A stretch of 64,000 nt of DNA from Paenibacillus ottowii (GCF_006874425.1 NZ_VIJZ01000007.1:1-64000); one strand, 5' to 3'. Shown: positions 26,307 through 35,970, counted from the first letter of the stretch. Notes: generated by a model from the letters alone, not told the origin. Program-made: numbers and translations.

Positions 26307-26531
26307 ACATCAATCAACAATCCATTTGTATCTAATAGTTCAAAAGACCAAACTTACAGAAGAGAAATAGCATGAAATTTATTTATGCTATTGATTAAAT
26401 GTTTTGAATTTTAAGGAATTCATTATGGGACTTCCTTACTGTTTATTACAATTTACTATTTTCCCGTTACTTCGACATTCATTTTTATATATTATTTTGT
26501 TGTAAATACAAAATATTGGAGGAATGTATAG

Positions 26532-27044
26532 GTGGAATGGAAATTAGCTAAAAAAACTATTTTGAGCTCAATGGCAACCGCTTTATTGTTTTCTGTTATA
26601 ACTCCTTTCGCGGCGTTTGCAGAAACGTCTTCAGTAACTGCTACATACGGAACAGCACCAACAATAGATGTTAATACTGTAACTCCGCCTCCTCCTACTG
26701 TACAGCCTGATGGGGAAGTTAGTACCCAAGGTGTGAAAGTTAAGGCTGTAGAAATTGCTATTAAAGCATTAAGATATGTTATCGATAATCCTGTGTCGAG
26801 ATGGACTCTGGAAAAATTCTTTGATACAGAGACAGTGGCAGCTGTTATTAAATATAACAGTAAGGTTTTTGGTGTTCTTGAAAGTTACCTAGGAGCAGTA
26901 GAATTGACTACTGCTGAAATAGCCGCAGGCGCAAGGTCTGCAATCGTCCAAGAATTGAGAGGAGTCGTTAGTAAAGGAATCGCTGAAGGAGTCGGGATGG
27001 TTGTTGAGTGGTTGATTTATTATGGTAGCAAAGTAATACTTTAA
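26532..27044 (+). CDS. Small secreted protein, candidate toxin or bacteriocin-like
   Basis: 170 residues from a GTG with GGAGG 9 bases upstream. Residues 1-30 are a Sec signal peptide (cut near AFA-ET). A Pro-rich linker (TPPPPTVQPDGE) leads to a mostly helical domain of about 110 residues with amphipathic and hydrophobic stretches (GVVSKGIAEGVGMVVEWLIYYGSKVIL). I recognise no family. Position 25 bases before a small cytosolic gene, within a quorum-controlled-looking island, suggests a secreted antagonistic protein with its immunity partner. That is an inference; a structural or adhesive role is equally open. Confidence 0.55.
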   Translation: MEWKLAKKTILSSMATALLFSVITPFAAFAETSSVTATYGTAPTIDVNTVTPPPPTVQPDGEVSTQGVKVKAVEIAIKALRYVIDNPVSRWTLEKFFDTETVAAVIKYNSKVFGVLESYLGAVELTTAEIAAGARSAIVQELRGVVSKGIAEGVGMVVEWLIYYGSKVIL

Positions 27045-27069
27045 TGACTTGGAAAATGAGAGGTGCATC

Positions 27070-27477
27070 ATGGAAAACTCAAATATAACCCAGCTTGAGA
27101 AACGCATAAATGTTTTGCTTGAATGGAAGTCTGTATTGTTGCGTTTAGCAGGAGATGAATTGTCACCATATGATAAGTGGTGTGCAGAAAAAGAGCTTAG
27201 TAGCGAAGATCAACACTTTATCACGAATCTTTGTATGTTATTTAACATACGATTGCATCCTGATCAAAGTAACCCCGATGTTCAAAAAATCACTAAGAAC
27301 TTTGATGAACATTTCAAAGTTGGTGATTTTGAGTTGAGTTACGAAGTATTTGAAAAATTTATAAAAGATTATCAACTTAGAGCACATCCAATTTATGAGT
27401 GGGATGCTCGTGAGGTACTTGAAAAGCTGGCCGAGAGCAATAGGAGCATTGAATTGAAGGAGAAGCTACTTGGTTAG
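27070..27477 (+). CDS. Small cytosolic helical protein, possible immunity protein
   Basis: 135 residues, no signal peptide, no membrane helix, mainly charged alpha-helix (ITQLEKRINVLLEWKSVLLRLAG, then LCMLFNIRLHPDQ and AREVLEKLAESNRSI). The N-terminal half recalls the DUF1878-type small proteins of Bacillales, but the match is by eye only. Start at 27070 because GAGAGGTG stands 6 bases upstream; it is 25 bases behind the secreted gene, so probably the same transcript. The terminator behind it has been split by an IS element. Confidence 0.55.
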   Translation: MENSNITQLEKRINVLLEWKSVLLRLAGDELSPYDKWCAEKELSSEDQHFITNLCMLFNIRLHPDQSNPDVQKITKNFDEHFKVGDFELSYEVFEKFIKDYQLRAHPIYEWDAREVLEKLAESNRSIELKEKLLG

Positions 27478-27503
27478 CTATAGATTCTAAACGGAAAAGG
27501 TAA

Positions 27504-27520
27504 AAAGATCCCGCCAATCA
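27504..27520 (+). terminator. Left arm of an island-family terminator split by an IS
   Basis: AAAGATCCCGCCAATCA is the left arm. The right arm TTGGTCGGCAGAGCTC with its T run lies beyond the IS at 28818-28840. Without the insertion the two would form the usual hairpin. Confidence 0.6.
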
Positions 27521-27571
27521 TTAGGGGACTGACCCCCATTTGTGAGACAGGGATCAAAACACCTTGCAAGT

Positions 27572-28360
27572 TTAAGCAGCCAGTCGTCGGAAATCTACTG
27601 GCGACTGGTTATTTAGTTTCGCTTGAATCCGAATTGAGTTATAGTAGTTGATGTAGTCTCGAATGGTCCGTTCGACGATGGGCGTCGTCGTACAGGTTAA
27701 ACCTTCGAGATAGAACGTTTCAGTCTTTAGCGTGGAATGAAACGATTCGATGGGGGCATGATCAGCGGGCGTTCCTTTTCGGGACATGCTCATGGTAATG
27801 CCTTTTCCCTTTACGGCCGCTTGATAAGCCTGTGACGTATATACGCTTCCCTGGTCGCTATGAAGTAGCATGCTTGTCCGTTTTGGAAGTTGATTCAGCG
27901 TATCCAAAACCAAGGACGTATCTTGCTTGTCCGCTATACTGTAAGCCACAATCTCCCCGTTGTACAGGTCTAGAATGCTAGAGAAGTACAACATCTTACC
28001 CCCAAACGGTAAATACGTGATGTCCGTGACGAGCTTTTGCAGGGGTGCCTCTGCATGAAATTGCCGCTTCAGCAGATTTTCCGCTGGATGAGCAGGCTGC
28101 CCAGTGGCCTTTCGTTTCTTCATCCTCACGCGGCACTGTAACCCCTCACGCTGCATCATCCGCTGAACTCGTTTGTGAATGATTCTTTGCTCTGCCCGAA
28201 GGAGTACGGTGATTTTCCGGTAGCCGTACTGAAATTTATGATGGATGCAAAGCCCCCGGATGTTCTCCACCGTAGCATCTGTGTGCTCTGTCTCCACGGC
28301 TGCTCTCCAGCGGTAGTGGGTCGCTCTTGCGATCCCGAGCCATGTACAAGCCTCAGACAC
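27572..28360 (-). CDS. IS3-family transposase, OrfB part (DDE integrase)
   Basis: 262 residues with an HTH_21-like start (YGYRKITVLLRAE) and an rve integrase core. The catalytic acids are visible: D in VTDITYLPFGG, D in HSDQGSVYTS, E in APIESFHSTLKTE, and a C-terminal YNSIRIQAKLNNQSPVDF typical of the family. It is normally made as an OrfAB fusion by frameshifting, but orfA here is decayed. Confidence 0.9.
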   Translation of the reverse strand: MSEACTWLGIARATHYRWRAAVETEHTDATVENIRGLCIHHKFQYGYRKITVLLRAEQRIIHKRVQRMMQREGLQCRVRMKKRKATGQPAHPAENLLKRQFHAEAPLQKLVTDITYLPFGGKMLYFSSILDLYNGEIVAYSIADKQDTSLVLDTLNQLPKRTSMLLHSDQGSVYTSQAYQAAVKGKGITMSMSRKGTPADHAPIESFHSTLKTETFYLEGLTCTTTPIVERTIRDYINYYNSIRIQAKLNNQSPVDFRRLAA

Positions 28361-28365
28361 CGTAT

Positions 28366-28680
28366 ACTTCGTCTCGAATGGATTCTATCCAGGCCACGGC
28401 AACTTCTGGTTCCACCTCCTTTCCAGTTCCTTGACTTTTTCAGCAGGTCCAATTGCTACTTCAGGAACCGGTTCTCCGCCTTTACCTTTTCAAGCTCCGA
28501 AGAGTGTTCCGGACCTTTTCCGTAGCTGTATTGTTTACCCACAGGCTGGCTCCAGACGATGCTCTTCGCCTGTTCGATACCACCTCATCCATGTTTTTAG
28601 CTGTGTCTTATTCCGTATTCCCAGTTGCTCCATAACCTCTCTTACCGGAACTCCTACCAATCACATTTCAATCGCTTTCA
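28366..28680 (-). pseudogene. IS3-family orfA, broken
   Basis: On the minus strand, MEQLGIRNKTQLKTWMRWYR and ELEKVKAENRFLK belong to an IS3 OrfA with HTH and leucine zipper. A TGA after the sixth codon, an extra base after CCAGCCTGTGGG, and a TAG within FLK-QLDLLKK break the frame. Confidence 0.8.
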
Positions 28681-28817
28681 TCTTTATTTCTAAGAGATAA
28701 ACTCACTCTCGTTGCCAACGCAAAAACACCTCCAAGGTTATCTCCATATCTTACGATATGGCTTGATTTTCTTGAAGGTGTTTTGATTTGTCTCATGTTA
28801 TGGGGTCAGTCCCTAAT

Positions 28818-28840
28818 TGGTCGGCAGAGCTCTTTTTTCG
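28818..28840 (+). terminator. Right arm of the split terminator
   Basis: TTGGTCGGCAGAGCTC followed by six T residues; the left arm is at 27504-27520, before the IS. Confidence 0.55.
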
Positions 28841-28911
28841 TTGATTAGTTTGAATTTAGAGTAGATGTAAAAAAGGGTTCTGCTAGTATGTAACCAGTAT
28901 GGAGTCCTTTA

Positions 28912-30450
28912 TCATTTAGTTGAATACTCGCTTACCTCAAACGTAAGGATTTTATTGAATATTACATAGTCCTTACGGGTACTAAATGGACCTTTGTTAT
29001 TATTGTGCTTATCAATAGCATAAGATGCTGTACCTGATCCAGATTGTTTACCTTCGTACCAAGAAATGAAAGAGTTTACTTCTTTCATGCTCAGGTCGAA
29101 TTCCTTCTCCAACCCTGTATCCAGTGTCACAACCAAAATTGCGCGGTCACCAGTTGGTTGTGATGGTTCGGTTGGAACGCTAGGATTAGACGGTTCAGGT
29201 TTAGGGTTTGGTGTTGGGTTCGGATCGGGAGTTGGCGTTTCGGTACCAGGGAAATCTGGATCGATGGGTAATTCACTCATAATACCAAGCGTTACTTCAT
29301 GAATGGAAGCCCATGATGAGCGGGCATCAACATTAATTCTAATAGCGCTGTACACGCCCTCAGTAATATCAATACGATCTAATACTCTCATTTGTGTATT
29401 TGCGTTCACAGTTCTAGTTGAGACAGGGCTTACTTGAGTCCATTCTCCATCCTTTAGTCCAAAAATAGTATAATTAACTTGAGTTTGAGGCGTTGTTTGG
29501 GCAGCTAACTGAATAAAATTCATTTTCAAACGCCTAGGAAAATTTAACTCAAGTGAAGCGACAGGAACTGACGCATTCCATTTTGTATCTAAACTTTTAT
29601 CCAATGCTTTATCTGCGGTCTGATTACTATAAGTGCTAGTTGCTTTGGCAGTTGTACCGATGGGAGGTGTGAAGCCTTCCATACTCTCAATGGTAGCATA
29701 AGGAGGAGTCACACTATAGTCTTTAGTAGCATAGATTAAATTGCCTGAATCATCATATGCTTCAATCTTATAATAATATTTTTTGAAATTAATAACATTG
29801 GTATCACTATATTTAAGTTGTTTTAAATCGTTGACTATTGTCTTATAGGGGCCGCCAGAAATCGTTGATCTTTTAATTGAATATGTAGTTGCTAGTCCCA
29901 TTTGGCCCCAGTCCAGTATAACGCTTGATTCTTCAGGAGTTACGTTCACTCTTTCGACGATAGTAGAATTACCCAATAACCCGTCCTTACTAATATCAAT
30001 AGCGTCAATGGAAGAAACTTTTGTTTCAGTTGTTGTGATTACCACAGTATGCCATTTATTAGTTAGGTTAAGTTTTTCATAGACCAAGTACTGTCCTCCA
30101 GCACTTCTATTAAGTGTGAAGCTTTCTAATGCACCATCAATCTCAATATTTAATTTGTTTGTATGGTCTGTATTTGAATCGGTGATAATCCTTATTTTAT
30201 CTCCGAAAAAAGGAAAAGTAGCTGTATCACCAATACTACTTGTGAGTTTCATACTTGAGGAGTAGTATAAAGATCCAGGATAATCTCTCCAATTTCCTCG
30301 GTATATGATATTAGGGTCTTTGTCATCAAATCTTGTCCAACCAGCTTCGGGAGAAGTTAATTTTTCACCTACTGAAGCGGCGTAGATATTCTGATTAAAA
30401 CCAAGTAAAAGAAGTAAGGATAACAAAGATATTAATGCTAGTTTTTTCAT
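28912..30450 (-). CDS. Large secreted multidomain protein with shared C-terminal domain
   Basis: 512 residues. A Sec signal peptide (about 1-25) is followed by a beta-rich, carbohydrate-binding-like region (about 30-170, WTRFDDKDPNIIYRGNW), a fibronectin III-like unit (about 172-250), an F5/8-type C-like domain (about 255-390, GTTAKATSTYSNQTADKALDKS, TKWNA), a Pro-rich linker with TPDPNPTP, and an 80-residue C-terminal domain (RAILVVTLDTGLEKEFDLS to VIFNKILTFEVSEYS). The same C-terminal domain ends the proteins at 31292 and 50209. No catalytic motif is seen; a surface adhesin or glycan-binding role is likely. AAAGGGG precedes the ATG. Confidence 0.7.
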   Translation of the reverse strand: MKKLALISLLSLLLLLGFNQNIYAASVGEKLTSPEAGWTRFDDKDPNIIYRGNWRDYPGSLYYSSSMKLTSSIGDTATFPFFGDKIRIITDSNTDHTNKLNIEIDGALESFTLNRSAGGQYLVYEKLNLTNKWHTVVITTTETKVSSIDAIDISKDGLLGNSTIVERVNVTPEESSVILDWGQMGLATTYSIKRSTISGGPYKTIVNDLKQLKYSDTNVINFKKYYYKIEAYDDSGNLIYATKDYSVTPPYATIESMEGFTPPIGTTAKATSTYSNQTADKALDKSLDTKWNASVPVASLELNFPRRLKMNFIQLAAQTTPQTQVNYTIFGLKDGEWTQVSPVSTRTVNANTQMRVLDRIDITEGVYSAIRINVDARSSWASIHEVTLGIMSELPIDPDFPGTETPTPDPNPTPNPKPEPSNPSVPTEPSQPTGDRAILVVTLDTGLEKEFDLSMKEVNSFISWYEGKQSGSGTASYAIDKHNNNKGPFSTRKDYVIFNKILTFEVSEYSTK

Positions 30451-30690
30451 AAAAATGCCCCTTTTGTTTTATTTGCTTGGTAAGCATACAAAAAAAGAAA
30501 AAGGTATGTCTAAACATTAATGTCTATATATTCAAATAAAAGTTGAAATGAGAATTTAAATTTTTATAGCAGTAATTACTCTCTGTCACCCGATACACGA
30601 TAGGCTTTTTTGTTTTGCGACAAGCTATGCGATACTTCGACATGACTCTCCAATTAGTATAAAAAAGGCTAAATATTATGGAGGTGTCAT

Positions 30691-31116
30691 ATGATAAAAG
30701 GGATCGCAAAAGGATTAATTGTGTTTTTATTAGCTGCTATTTTTTCCGTTCAAGGTGTCTATGCTGAACCGGCAGCAATCAACCAACAAGCAACTGGGTA
30801 TACGTTGGAGTTTCCAAGTTCACGGTATCCTGAAACCGGGGCGCATATTAGAGATGCAATAGCAGCCGGACATTCTGCGGTGTGTACGATTGATCGGGAC
30901 GGAGCCGAAGAAAATAGAAAGGAGTCTCTAAAGGGCTAACCTACTAAAAAAGGATATGACCGTGATGAATGGCCGATGGCAATGTGTGCTGAAGGTGGCG
31001 CAGGTGCTGATATCAGATACATAACTCCTAGTGATAACCGGGGAGCAGGATCATGGGTAAGTCATCAGTTAGATAAGTATGCTGATGGAACTAAAGTGAG
31101 GTTTATAGTGAAATAA
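30691..31116 (+). pseudogene. NucB-like secreted DNase gene with one in-frame stop
   Basis: GGAGGTG and ATG, a signal peptide (to about residue 26), then [15 protein letters not shown] and [18 protein letters not shown], a TAA at 30937-30939, and then in the same frame [18 protein letters not shown] and [13 protein letters not shown] to a normal stop. The catalytic DRDEWP motif is intact but lies after the stop. A single base change would restore a 141-residue enzyme. It is close kin of the protein at 25819. Confidence 0.85.
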
Positions 31117-31291
31117 AAACAAGGACTCAACCAGTATAGAAGCTGGAATGAGTCCTTTTTAATACCCAATAAAAAATAAATATGCAAATATTTAGATTAT
31201 ATTTATAGATTAGCAAGTTTATGTTTAGACAATATGTGAGTGTCAATCTATCTTTATAGATATACAAGATATTCATAGGGGGCTAATAATC

Positions 31292-32425
31292 ATGTCAAAG
31301 AAATTTTTGACTACCGTTCTAACTTTTTTTCTAATTAACATCATGTTACTACCAGCAGCAACACATGCAGCAACACTAAACAAAACAGTTGAGGGAATGC
31401 TAGGGTTCTCGCCTCCAACAGGCACTACAGCAAAAGGAAGTACCACCTATTACAATTTAGTGGCAAGCAATGCGATAGACGGAAGTGTTAAAACAACATG
31501 GAATGCCGGAGGGGAAAATGGGAATATTGAGTTAAGATTCCCTAGCCCAGTCGAAATAAATTTTATTCATATCTCTACTAATGCTACGCCACCACGAGAT
31601 ATAAAATATACAATTTACGGACTCGTTGAAGGAGAATGGAAAAAAATAAGCGAACAAGTTACTCAATCTTTATCTGCTACAAATACAATAACGCCGCCTA
31701 TTAAAGTTCAACAGGGTACATATGATGGTATCAAAGTTGACGCTTTGGGAGGTGCGTCTTGGTTGGCAATTAACGAGATAACTCTTGGCATCAATGAACC
31801 AATCGATCTCAAAGGTCAACCACTTGATTCATCAGCAAAGTTGAATTGGAATCCGATTAAAGATGCTGCTAAGTATAAGATCAATTACGGTACGCAATCG
31901 GGTAAATATTCAGAGTCTATTACAGTAACCAAGGATGTGGATGGCAATTATGTGGTCCCGAATCTGACTAATGGAACAGTATATTATTTTCAGGTTATAG
32001 CTATTATTAACGGAGCTGAGATGGTTATCTCTAATGAAGTTGCAGTTACACCAAATGAACCTAAAACAACTGAGCCGACAACTCCTGACAATCCTTCTAC
32101 AGGAGAGCCAAGTAATCCGAGCGAACCTGGTACAACAAATCCTGGTGAACCATCGACTGGTGAGCCTACTAATCCTCAATCACCATCAGGCAACCGCGCA
32201 ATCCTTGTAGTTACTATGACAACTGGCCTCGAAAAAGAATTTGACCTAAGCATAAAAGAGGTCAATGACTTTATTGCCTGGTATGAAGGCAAGCAGGCTG
32301 GTTCTGGATCAGCTTCATACGCAATCAATAAGCACGATAACAACAAAGGTCCATTCAGCAGCCGTAAGGATTACATGCTGTATGATCGTATCCTCACGTT
32401 TGAAGTAAGTGAATACTCTAAATAA
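31292..32425 (+). CDS. Secreted protein with F5/8-like, FN3-like and shared C-terminal domains
   Basis: 377 residues. Signal peptide about 1-27; an F5/8-type C-like domain (about 33-170, GFSPPTGTTAKGSTTYYNLVAS, KTTWNAGGENGNIELRF, LAINEITLGI); an FN3-like unit (about 175-255); a TEPTTPDNPSTGEPSNP linker; and the same C-terminal domain as at 28912 and 50209 (RAILVVTMTTGLEKEFDLS). It looks like a shorter relative of the 28912 protein pointing the opposite way, with the broken DNase gene between them. Surface binding of glycans is an inference. Confidence 0.7.
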   Translation: MSKKFLTTVLTFFLINIMLLPAATHAATLNKTVEGMLGFSPPTGTTAKGSTTYYNLVASNAIDGSVKTTWNAGGENGNIELRFPSPVEINFIHISTNATPPRDIKYTIYGLVEGEWKKISEQVTQSLSATNTITPPIKVQQGTYDGIKVDALGGASWLAINEITLGINEPIDLKGQPLDSSAKLNWNPIKDAAKYKINYGTQSGKYSESITVTKDVDGNYVVPNLTNGTVYYFQVIAIINGAEMVISNEVAVTPNEPKTTEPTTPDNPSTGEPSNPSEPGTTNPGEPSTGEPTNPQSPSGNRAILVVTMTTGLEKEFDLSIKEVNDFIAWYEGKQAGSGSASYAINKHDNNKGPFSSRKDYMLYDRILTFEVSEYSK

Positions 32426-32430
32426 ATATA

Positions 32431-32468
32431 AAAGCTCTGCTAACCTTAATGGGTCGGCAGAGCCTTTT
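32431..32468 (+). terminator. Terminator of the 31292 gene (island family)
   Basis: AAAGCTCTGCTAACC pairs with GGTCGGCAGAGCC, then TTTT. Confidence 0.8.
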
Positions 32469-32519
32469 AGTTGAGAGTTTTGATAACTACAATAAAAGAA
32501 ACAACGGTAGGCTAGGAGA

Positions 32520-34300
32520 GAAAATATGCCCTAGACTGTCGCTGCTTCATCTGTTTCATTGAACTAACGTTTCCCGTTAGAATTCCTGTAAAACGAATAA
32601 TATGGTCTTTGCACAAAAACGAGCGCCTCGGTACGATGGGGTTACGTCACGGGTCAATGCCCTAAAAAGCCCATCATCTAGGAGGTCGCTCTACTATGAA
32701 GTTTAAATCACAAGATAAACAAAATCAACGCATTGAAAACATTTCCTCATCGCATTTAGTTGTCGGCGTAGATATTGCACAGGAGGCACACGTCGCTCGT
32801 GCGGTTAGCTTTCGGGGAATTGCCTTAGGATCGCCGCTAGAGTTCGGCAGCCATGACGAGGGTTTCCAGCTGTTCGGCCGCTGGATTCAAGATCTGCTCA
32901 AGTCGTACACGCTGAGCAAAGTCATCGTCGGCATGGAACCCACCGGTCACTACTGGTTCAGCCTGGCTCGCTGGCTTTCGGTCAAAGGCATTGAGGCTGT
33001 TCTCGTAAATCCCCATCTCGTCAAAAAGAACAAGGAAAACCGCGACAATACGCCATCTAAAAGCGACCGCAAAGACGCGCTCGTCATCGCGGATATGGTC
33101 AAAAACGGTTACTATTCCCCTGTGCGCTTCAACCCGGAAGCTTACGAGGAGCTGCGGATTCTCATGGCCAACCGCGACACAGTTGCCAAACGGCTAAACA
33201 GCGCCGTTAACCAGATTCATCGCTGGGTAGATATAGTCTTTCCGGAACTTCGTCACGTCTTTAAAATCCTTACCTGCACCAGCGCCATAGCCACGTTAAG
33301 GCTGTTTCCTCTCCCGAAGGACATTAGCCAGTTAACGACGGAACAAGTCATTGCCGGCTGGAAGCAATACGTGAAACGCCATGCGGGCATTCATCGAGCC
33401 GAGCAGCTCATTGCCCTGGCTAAACGCAGTGTTGGCGCCACGCAGGCGCTGCACGCCTACAAACTGCACTTGGGTCAGCTGCTCGAAGAATACGACTTGG
33501 CGCAGCGCCAGCTTGAGCAGATTGAGCACGAGCTTCACTACATCCTGGTGCGTATTCCGTACGCTCAGAAGTTGCTTGCCATTCAAGGCGTAAATGCAAC
33601 GAGCTTAGCTGGTGTGCTAGGTGAAGCCGGTGATCTGAGCGGCTATGCACACGGCAATGCTTTACTCCGCCATGCCGGGCTAAATCTAGCAGAAGCCAGT
33701 TCTGGGAAATGACGTGGAAAGATGGTGCTCAGCAAACGTGGGCGCCCTCGTCTCCGACGCTTCCTCTATCTCATGACGATGTGCATGGTCATGACCAATC
33801 CGGATGTTAGAGCGCTGCACCACCACAATGTCGACGTGAAAAAGCTAAAGAAAATGAAATCTATTATGAAATTATGCGGTAAAGTAGCCCGAATCCTTGT
33901 CAGTCTGGCGAAGAGCAGCGAGGCTTACGACTCCAACAAAGTTTTTCCGCAAGCAGCTTAACCGGCATTTTCTCACCAGCTGATGCATTCGCAGGATTCC
34001 AAAAAGCACGGAGTATCGGGAGACATTACGCAAAAGGGCTCGGACCCGTTCCGTTAAAAAAACCGACCTCCACCCCTTAGTAGATGTAACGAAGGAATGA
34101 AAGGGCTTGGACCCGTTGAGACATGGGAGTGAAAATCGCTAGGGGCGACATGGAGACGTGCAGAATATGGAGTGAATTGGGTGATTCATCCCGCACCCCT
34201 GTTCCTGCACGCCCTTTCAGTTGTTCCAAGCTATCGGCTCCTCTGTTCCCTTCTTATCTCGCGCTAAACTAAAGGTGAAATCCTGCGAATTCAAGAGTTT
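32520..34300 (+). mobile_element. IS110-family element with noncoding ends (limits approximate)
   Basis: The transposase frame (32696-33961) has a 5' noncoding segment of roughly 170 bases and a 3' segment of about 300 bases. The latter contains a doubled motif (GGCTCGGACCCGTT and GGCTTGGACCCGTT) and an inverted TTCGCAGGATT near 33987 and 34279. IS110-type elements carry a bridge RNA in one noncoding end; which end serves here cannot be settled by eye. Exact boundaries were not found because these elements lack clear terminal repeats. Confidence 0.55.
32696..33961 (+). pseudogene. IS110-family transposase interrupted by an in-frame TGA
   Basis: 422 codons. The RuvC-like DEDD domain is present (VVGVDIAQ, IVGMEPTGHYW, KSDRKDALVIADMV), followed by a coiled region and the C-terminal part with the GVNATSLAGVLGEAGDLSGY segment and SKRGRPRLRRFLYL, which in this family includes the catalytic serine region. 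A TGA at 33710-33712 lies between ASSGK and RGKMVLSKRGR; the frame continues cleanly to 33961. The stop removes the last 83 residues, so the element is probably inactive. Confidence 0.88.
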
Positions 34301-34375
34301 GAGTGAGAAAAATTAATCATTTCGAGGGAGCGTAATGGGTTCATTGTCATTAGCCTCAACCGCTTACCTGTTTGC

Positions 34376-34531
34376 TCAGACTCCTGGCAACAGCTGGGGC
34401 ATGATGCTTTTGCCATAATCCAAGACGTACTTATTAATCTCTGAGACAAGTTTTGTGTCCTTAGTTTTGTAGTGCACCTTGTTAATTACGAAGTAACCTG
34501 TACTAGAATATTGCTCATCACTCGAAAACAT
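34376..34531 (-). pseudogene. C-terminal fragment of an unknown gene
   Basis: A 51-codon minus-strand frame (FSSDEQYSSTGYFVINKVHY, ending YGKSIMPQLLPGV) with protein-like composition but no ribosome site. The same frame is open upstream until the terminator of the HxlR gene. It looks like the end of a truncated gene; no family recognised. Confidence 0.35.
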
Positions 34532-34552
34532 CAACGTAAAACGATAAAACAA

Positions 34553-34582
34553 AAAAGCCGCTAAAATAGCGACTTCAAATGG
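34553..34582 (-). terminator. Terminator of the HxlR regulator gene
   Basis: GTCGCTA-TTTT-AGCGGC on the minus strand, followed by six T residues. Confidence 0.7.
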
Positions 34583-34606
34583 GACTATGCTCTTGTCCCC
34601 CGACAG

Positions 34607-34954
34607 TTAATCCAGATACAAAATCTCAATCTCGCCCGGAGCGAAGGATTGCTCTGCGTAATTTCCCCCCCAATCACAAAGCGATCTCAAAATGGGTTCA
34701 AGTGATTGACCCAGTTCCGTCGTTGAATATTCCACCTTAGGCGGTACCTGATTGTACATCTTTCTGCGAATTAATCCGTCTGTTTCCAGTTCCCGAAGAG
34801 TTTGAATCAGCATCTTTTGCGATATATTATGAACGAGTCGCTTAAGCTCTCCCGTCCGTTTAGGTCCTTTTATTAAATAGTACAGAACAAGCCCCTTCCA
34901 CTTTCCTCCGATAACCTCTAGTGTAACTTCCAGTTCACAGAAAAATGTTTTCAT
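34607..34954 (-). CDS. HxlR-family winged-helix regulator
   Basis: 115 residues. CELEVTLEVIGGKWKGLVLYYL at the start is the hallmark of HxlR proteins (usually C...T...IGGKW), followed by ISQKMLIQTLRELETDGLIRR, the recognition and wing region. The N-terminal Cys (C6) is at the position where family members such as YodB/HypR sense quinones or electrophiles. The gene follows an SDR oxidoreductase gene on the same strand. A long palindrome upstream of that gene is a candidate operator. Confidence 0.88.
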   Translation of the reverse strand: MKTFFCELEVTLEVIGGKWKGLVLYYLIKGPKRTGELKRLVHNISQKMLIQTLRELETDGLIRRKMYNQVPPKVEYSTTELGQSLEPILRSLCDWGGNYAEQSFAPGEIEILYLD

Positions 34955-35114
34955 ATCAATGCACCATCTCCCGATCTAAGAATATCCCCTTCATGTATCG
35001 CTTGATCCTTCAAAGATCACTGAAGGAAAAATTGAACGTTACATGGAGGGGATAATACAATCGCATTTAAGTTGATTTAAAAATCTTTGTCGTTTGAAAA
35101 TTATTATGTCCTGG

Positions 35115-35861
35115 TTAAACTTGAGCTACTCCGCCATCTACGAATAATTCAACGCCGTTCATATAGCTGCTTTCATTAGAGGCTAGGAACATGACAGCAT
35201 TGGAGATCTCTTCAACCTGCCCCACTCTGCCGAGCGGAATATCATTTTTTGCCTGTTCCAGGAAATGATCTAGTTCAGAGCCAAATAACTCATCGTACGC
35301 CGGCGTTACGATTGTTCCCGGACTAAGGATGTTTATACGAATTTCGGTCCCTCTCATATCAAGAATCCAGCTGCGGACGAGCTGTCTGATCGCTGCCTTG
35401 GATGCACCATAGATACTAAACGCTGGCATCCCCGTCGAGCCAGCAGTGGATCCCGTTAGAATAATCGAACCTCTTTTATTTGGAAACAAAGCTAATGCCT
35501 TTTGTACTGTAAAGATGGTTCCTTTCACGTTGACATCGAAAGTCTTGTAGTATTGTGCTTCTGTAATTTCTCCTAATGGAAGCAATGACCCTAGTCCGGC
35601 ATTTGCAAAGAGAATGTCCAAGTGTCCCTTTTCTCGCTTAACTGTTTCGAATAATATATCTAGATCTTCCGATTTAGATATGTCACCTCGGACACCTGTA
35701 ACATTCTTTCCGATCTGCTTTACTGCTTCATCCAGTTCACGTTGTCTGCGTCCCGTGATAAAAACGTAAGCCCCTTCTTTTACGAACTGTTGTGCCGACG
35801 CGAGACCGATGCCGCTTGTACCTCCGGTTACAACTGCTACCTTCCCGTCAAATTTCCCCAT
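35115..35861 (-). CDS. Short-chain dehydrogenase/reductase
   Basis: 248 residues, classical [11 protein letters not shown] at 12-19 binds the cofactor, NAGLG follows strand 4, and the catalytic set is S (GSTAGST), Y and K in YGASKAA. The C-terminus FVDGGVAQV is typical. It reduces or oxidises a carbonyl/alcohol with NAD(P)H; the substrate is not evident. Pairing with a HxlR regulator suggests induction by reactive carbonyls or quinones. Confidence 0.88.
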   Translation of the reverse strand: MGKFDGKVAVVTGGTSGIGLASAQQFVKEGAYVFITGRRQRELDEAVKQIGKNVTGVRGDISKSEDLDILFETVKREKGHLDILFANAGLGSLLPLGEITEAQYYKTFDVNVKGTIFTVQKALALFPNKRGSIILTGSTAGSTGMPAFSIYGASKAAIRQLVRSWILDMRGTEIRINILSPGTIVTPAYDELFGSELDHFLEQAKNDIPLGRVGQVEEISNAVMFLASNESSYMNGVELFVDGGVAQV

Positions 35862-35970
35862 TCTATTACACTCCTTTTATAATGATTTATATGGTATAGG
35901 ATGCTCTGTCTGCTTCATGAACCTCCTATGAACGATAGTATGGGGGGAAAGTTACAAGAAAAACAGTACC

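Larger units (their letters stand above)
27521..28817 (-). mobile_element. IS3-family insertion sequence (IS150-like), decayed
   Basis: About 1.3 kb between inverted repeats: TTAGGGGACTGACCCC at the left and the complement of TTAGGGACTGACCCC at the right, with further matching TGAGACA and ATCAAAACACCTT blocks inside. ATT on both sides may be a 3-bp target duplication. orfB looks intact but orfA is broken, so transposition is unlikely without help. Confidence 0.85.
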
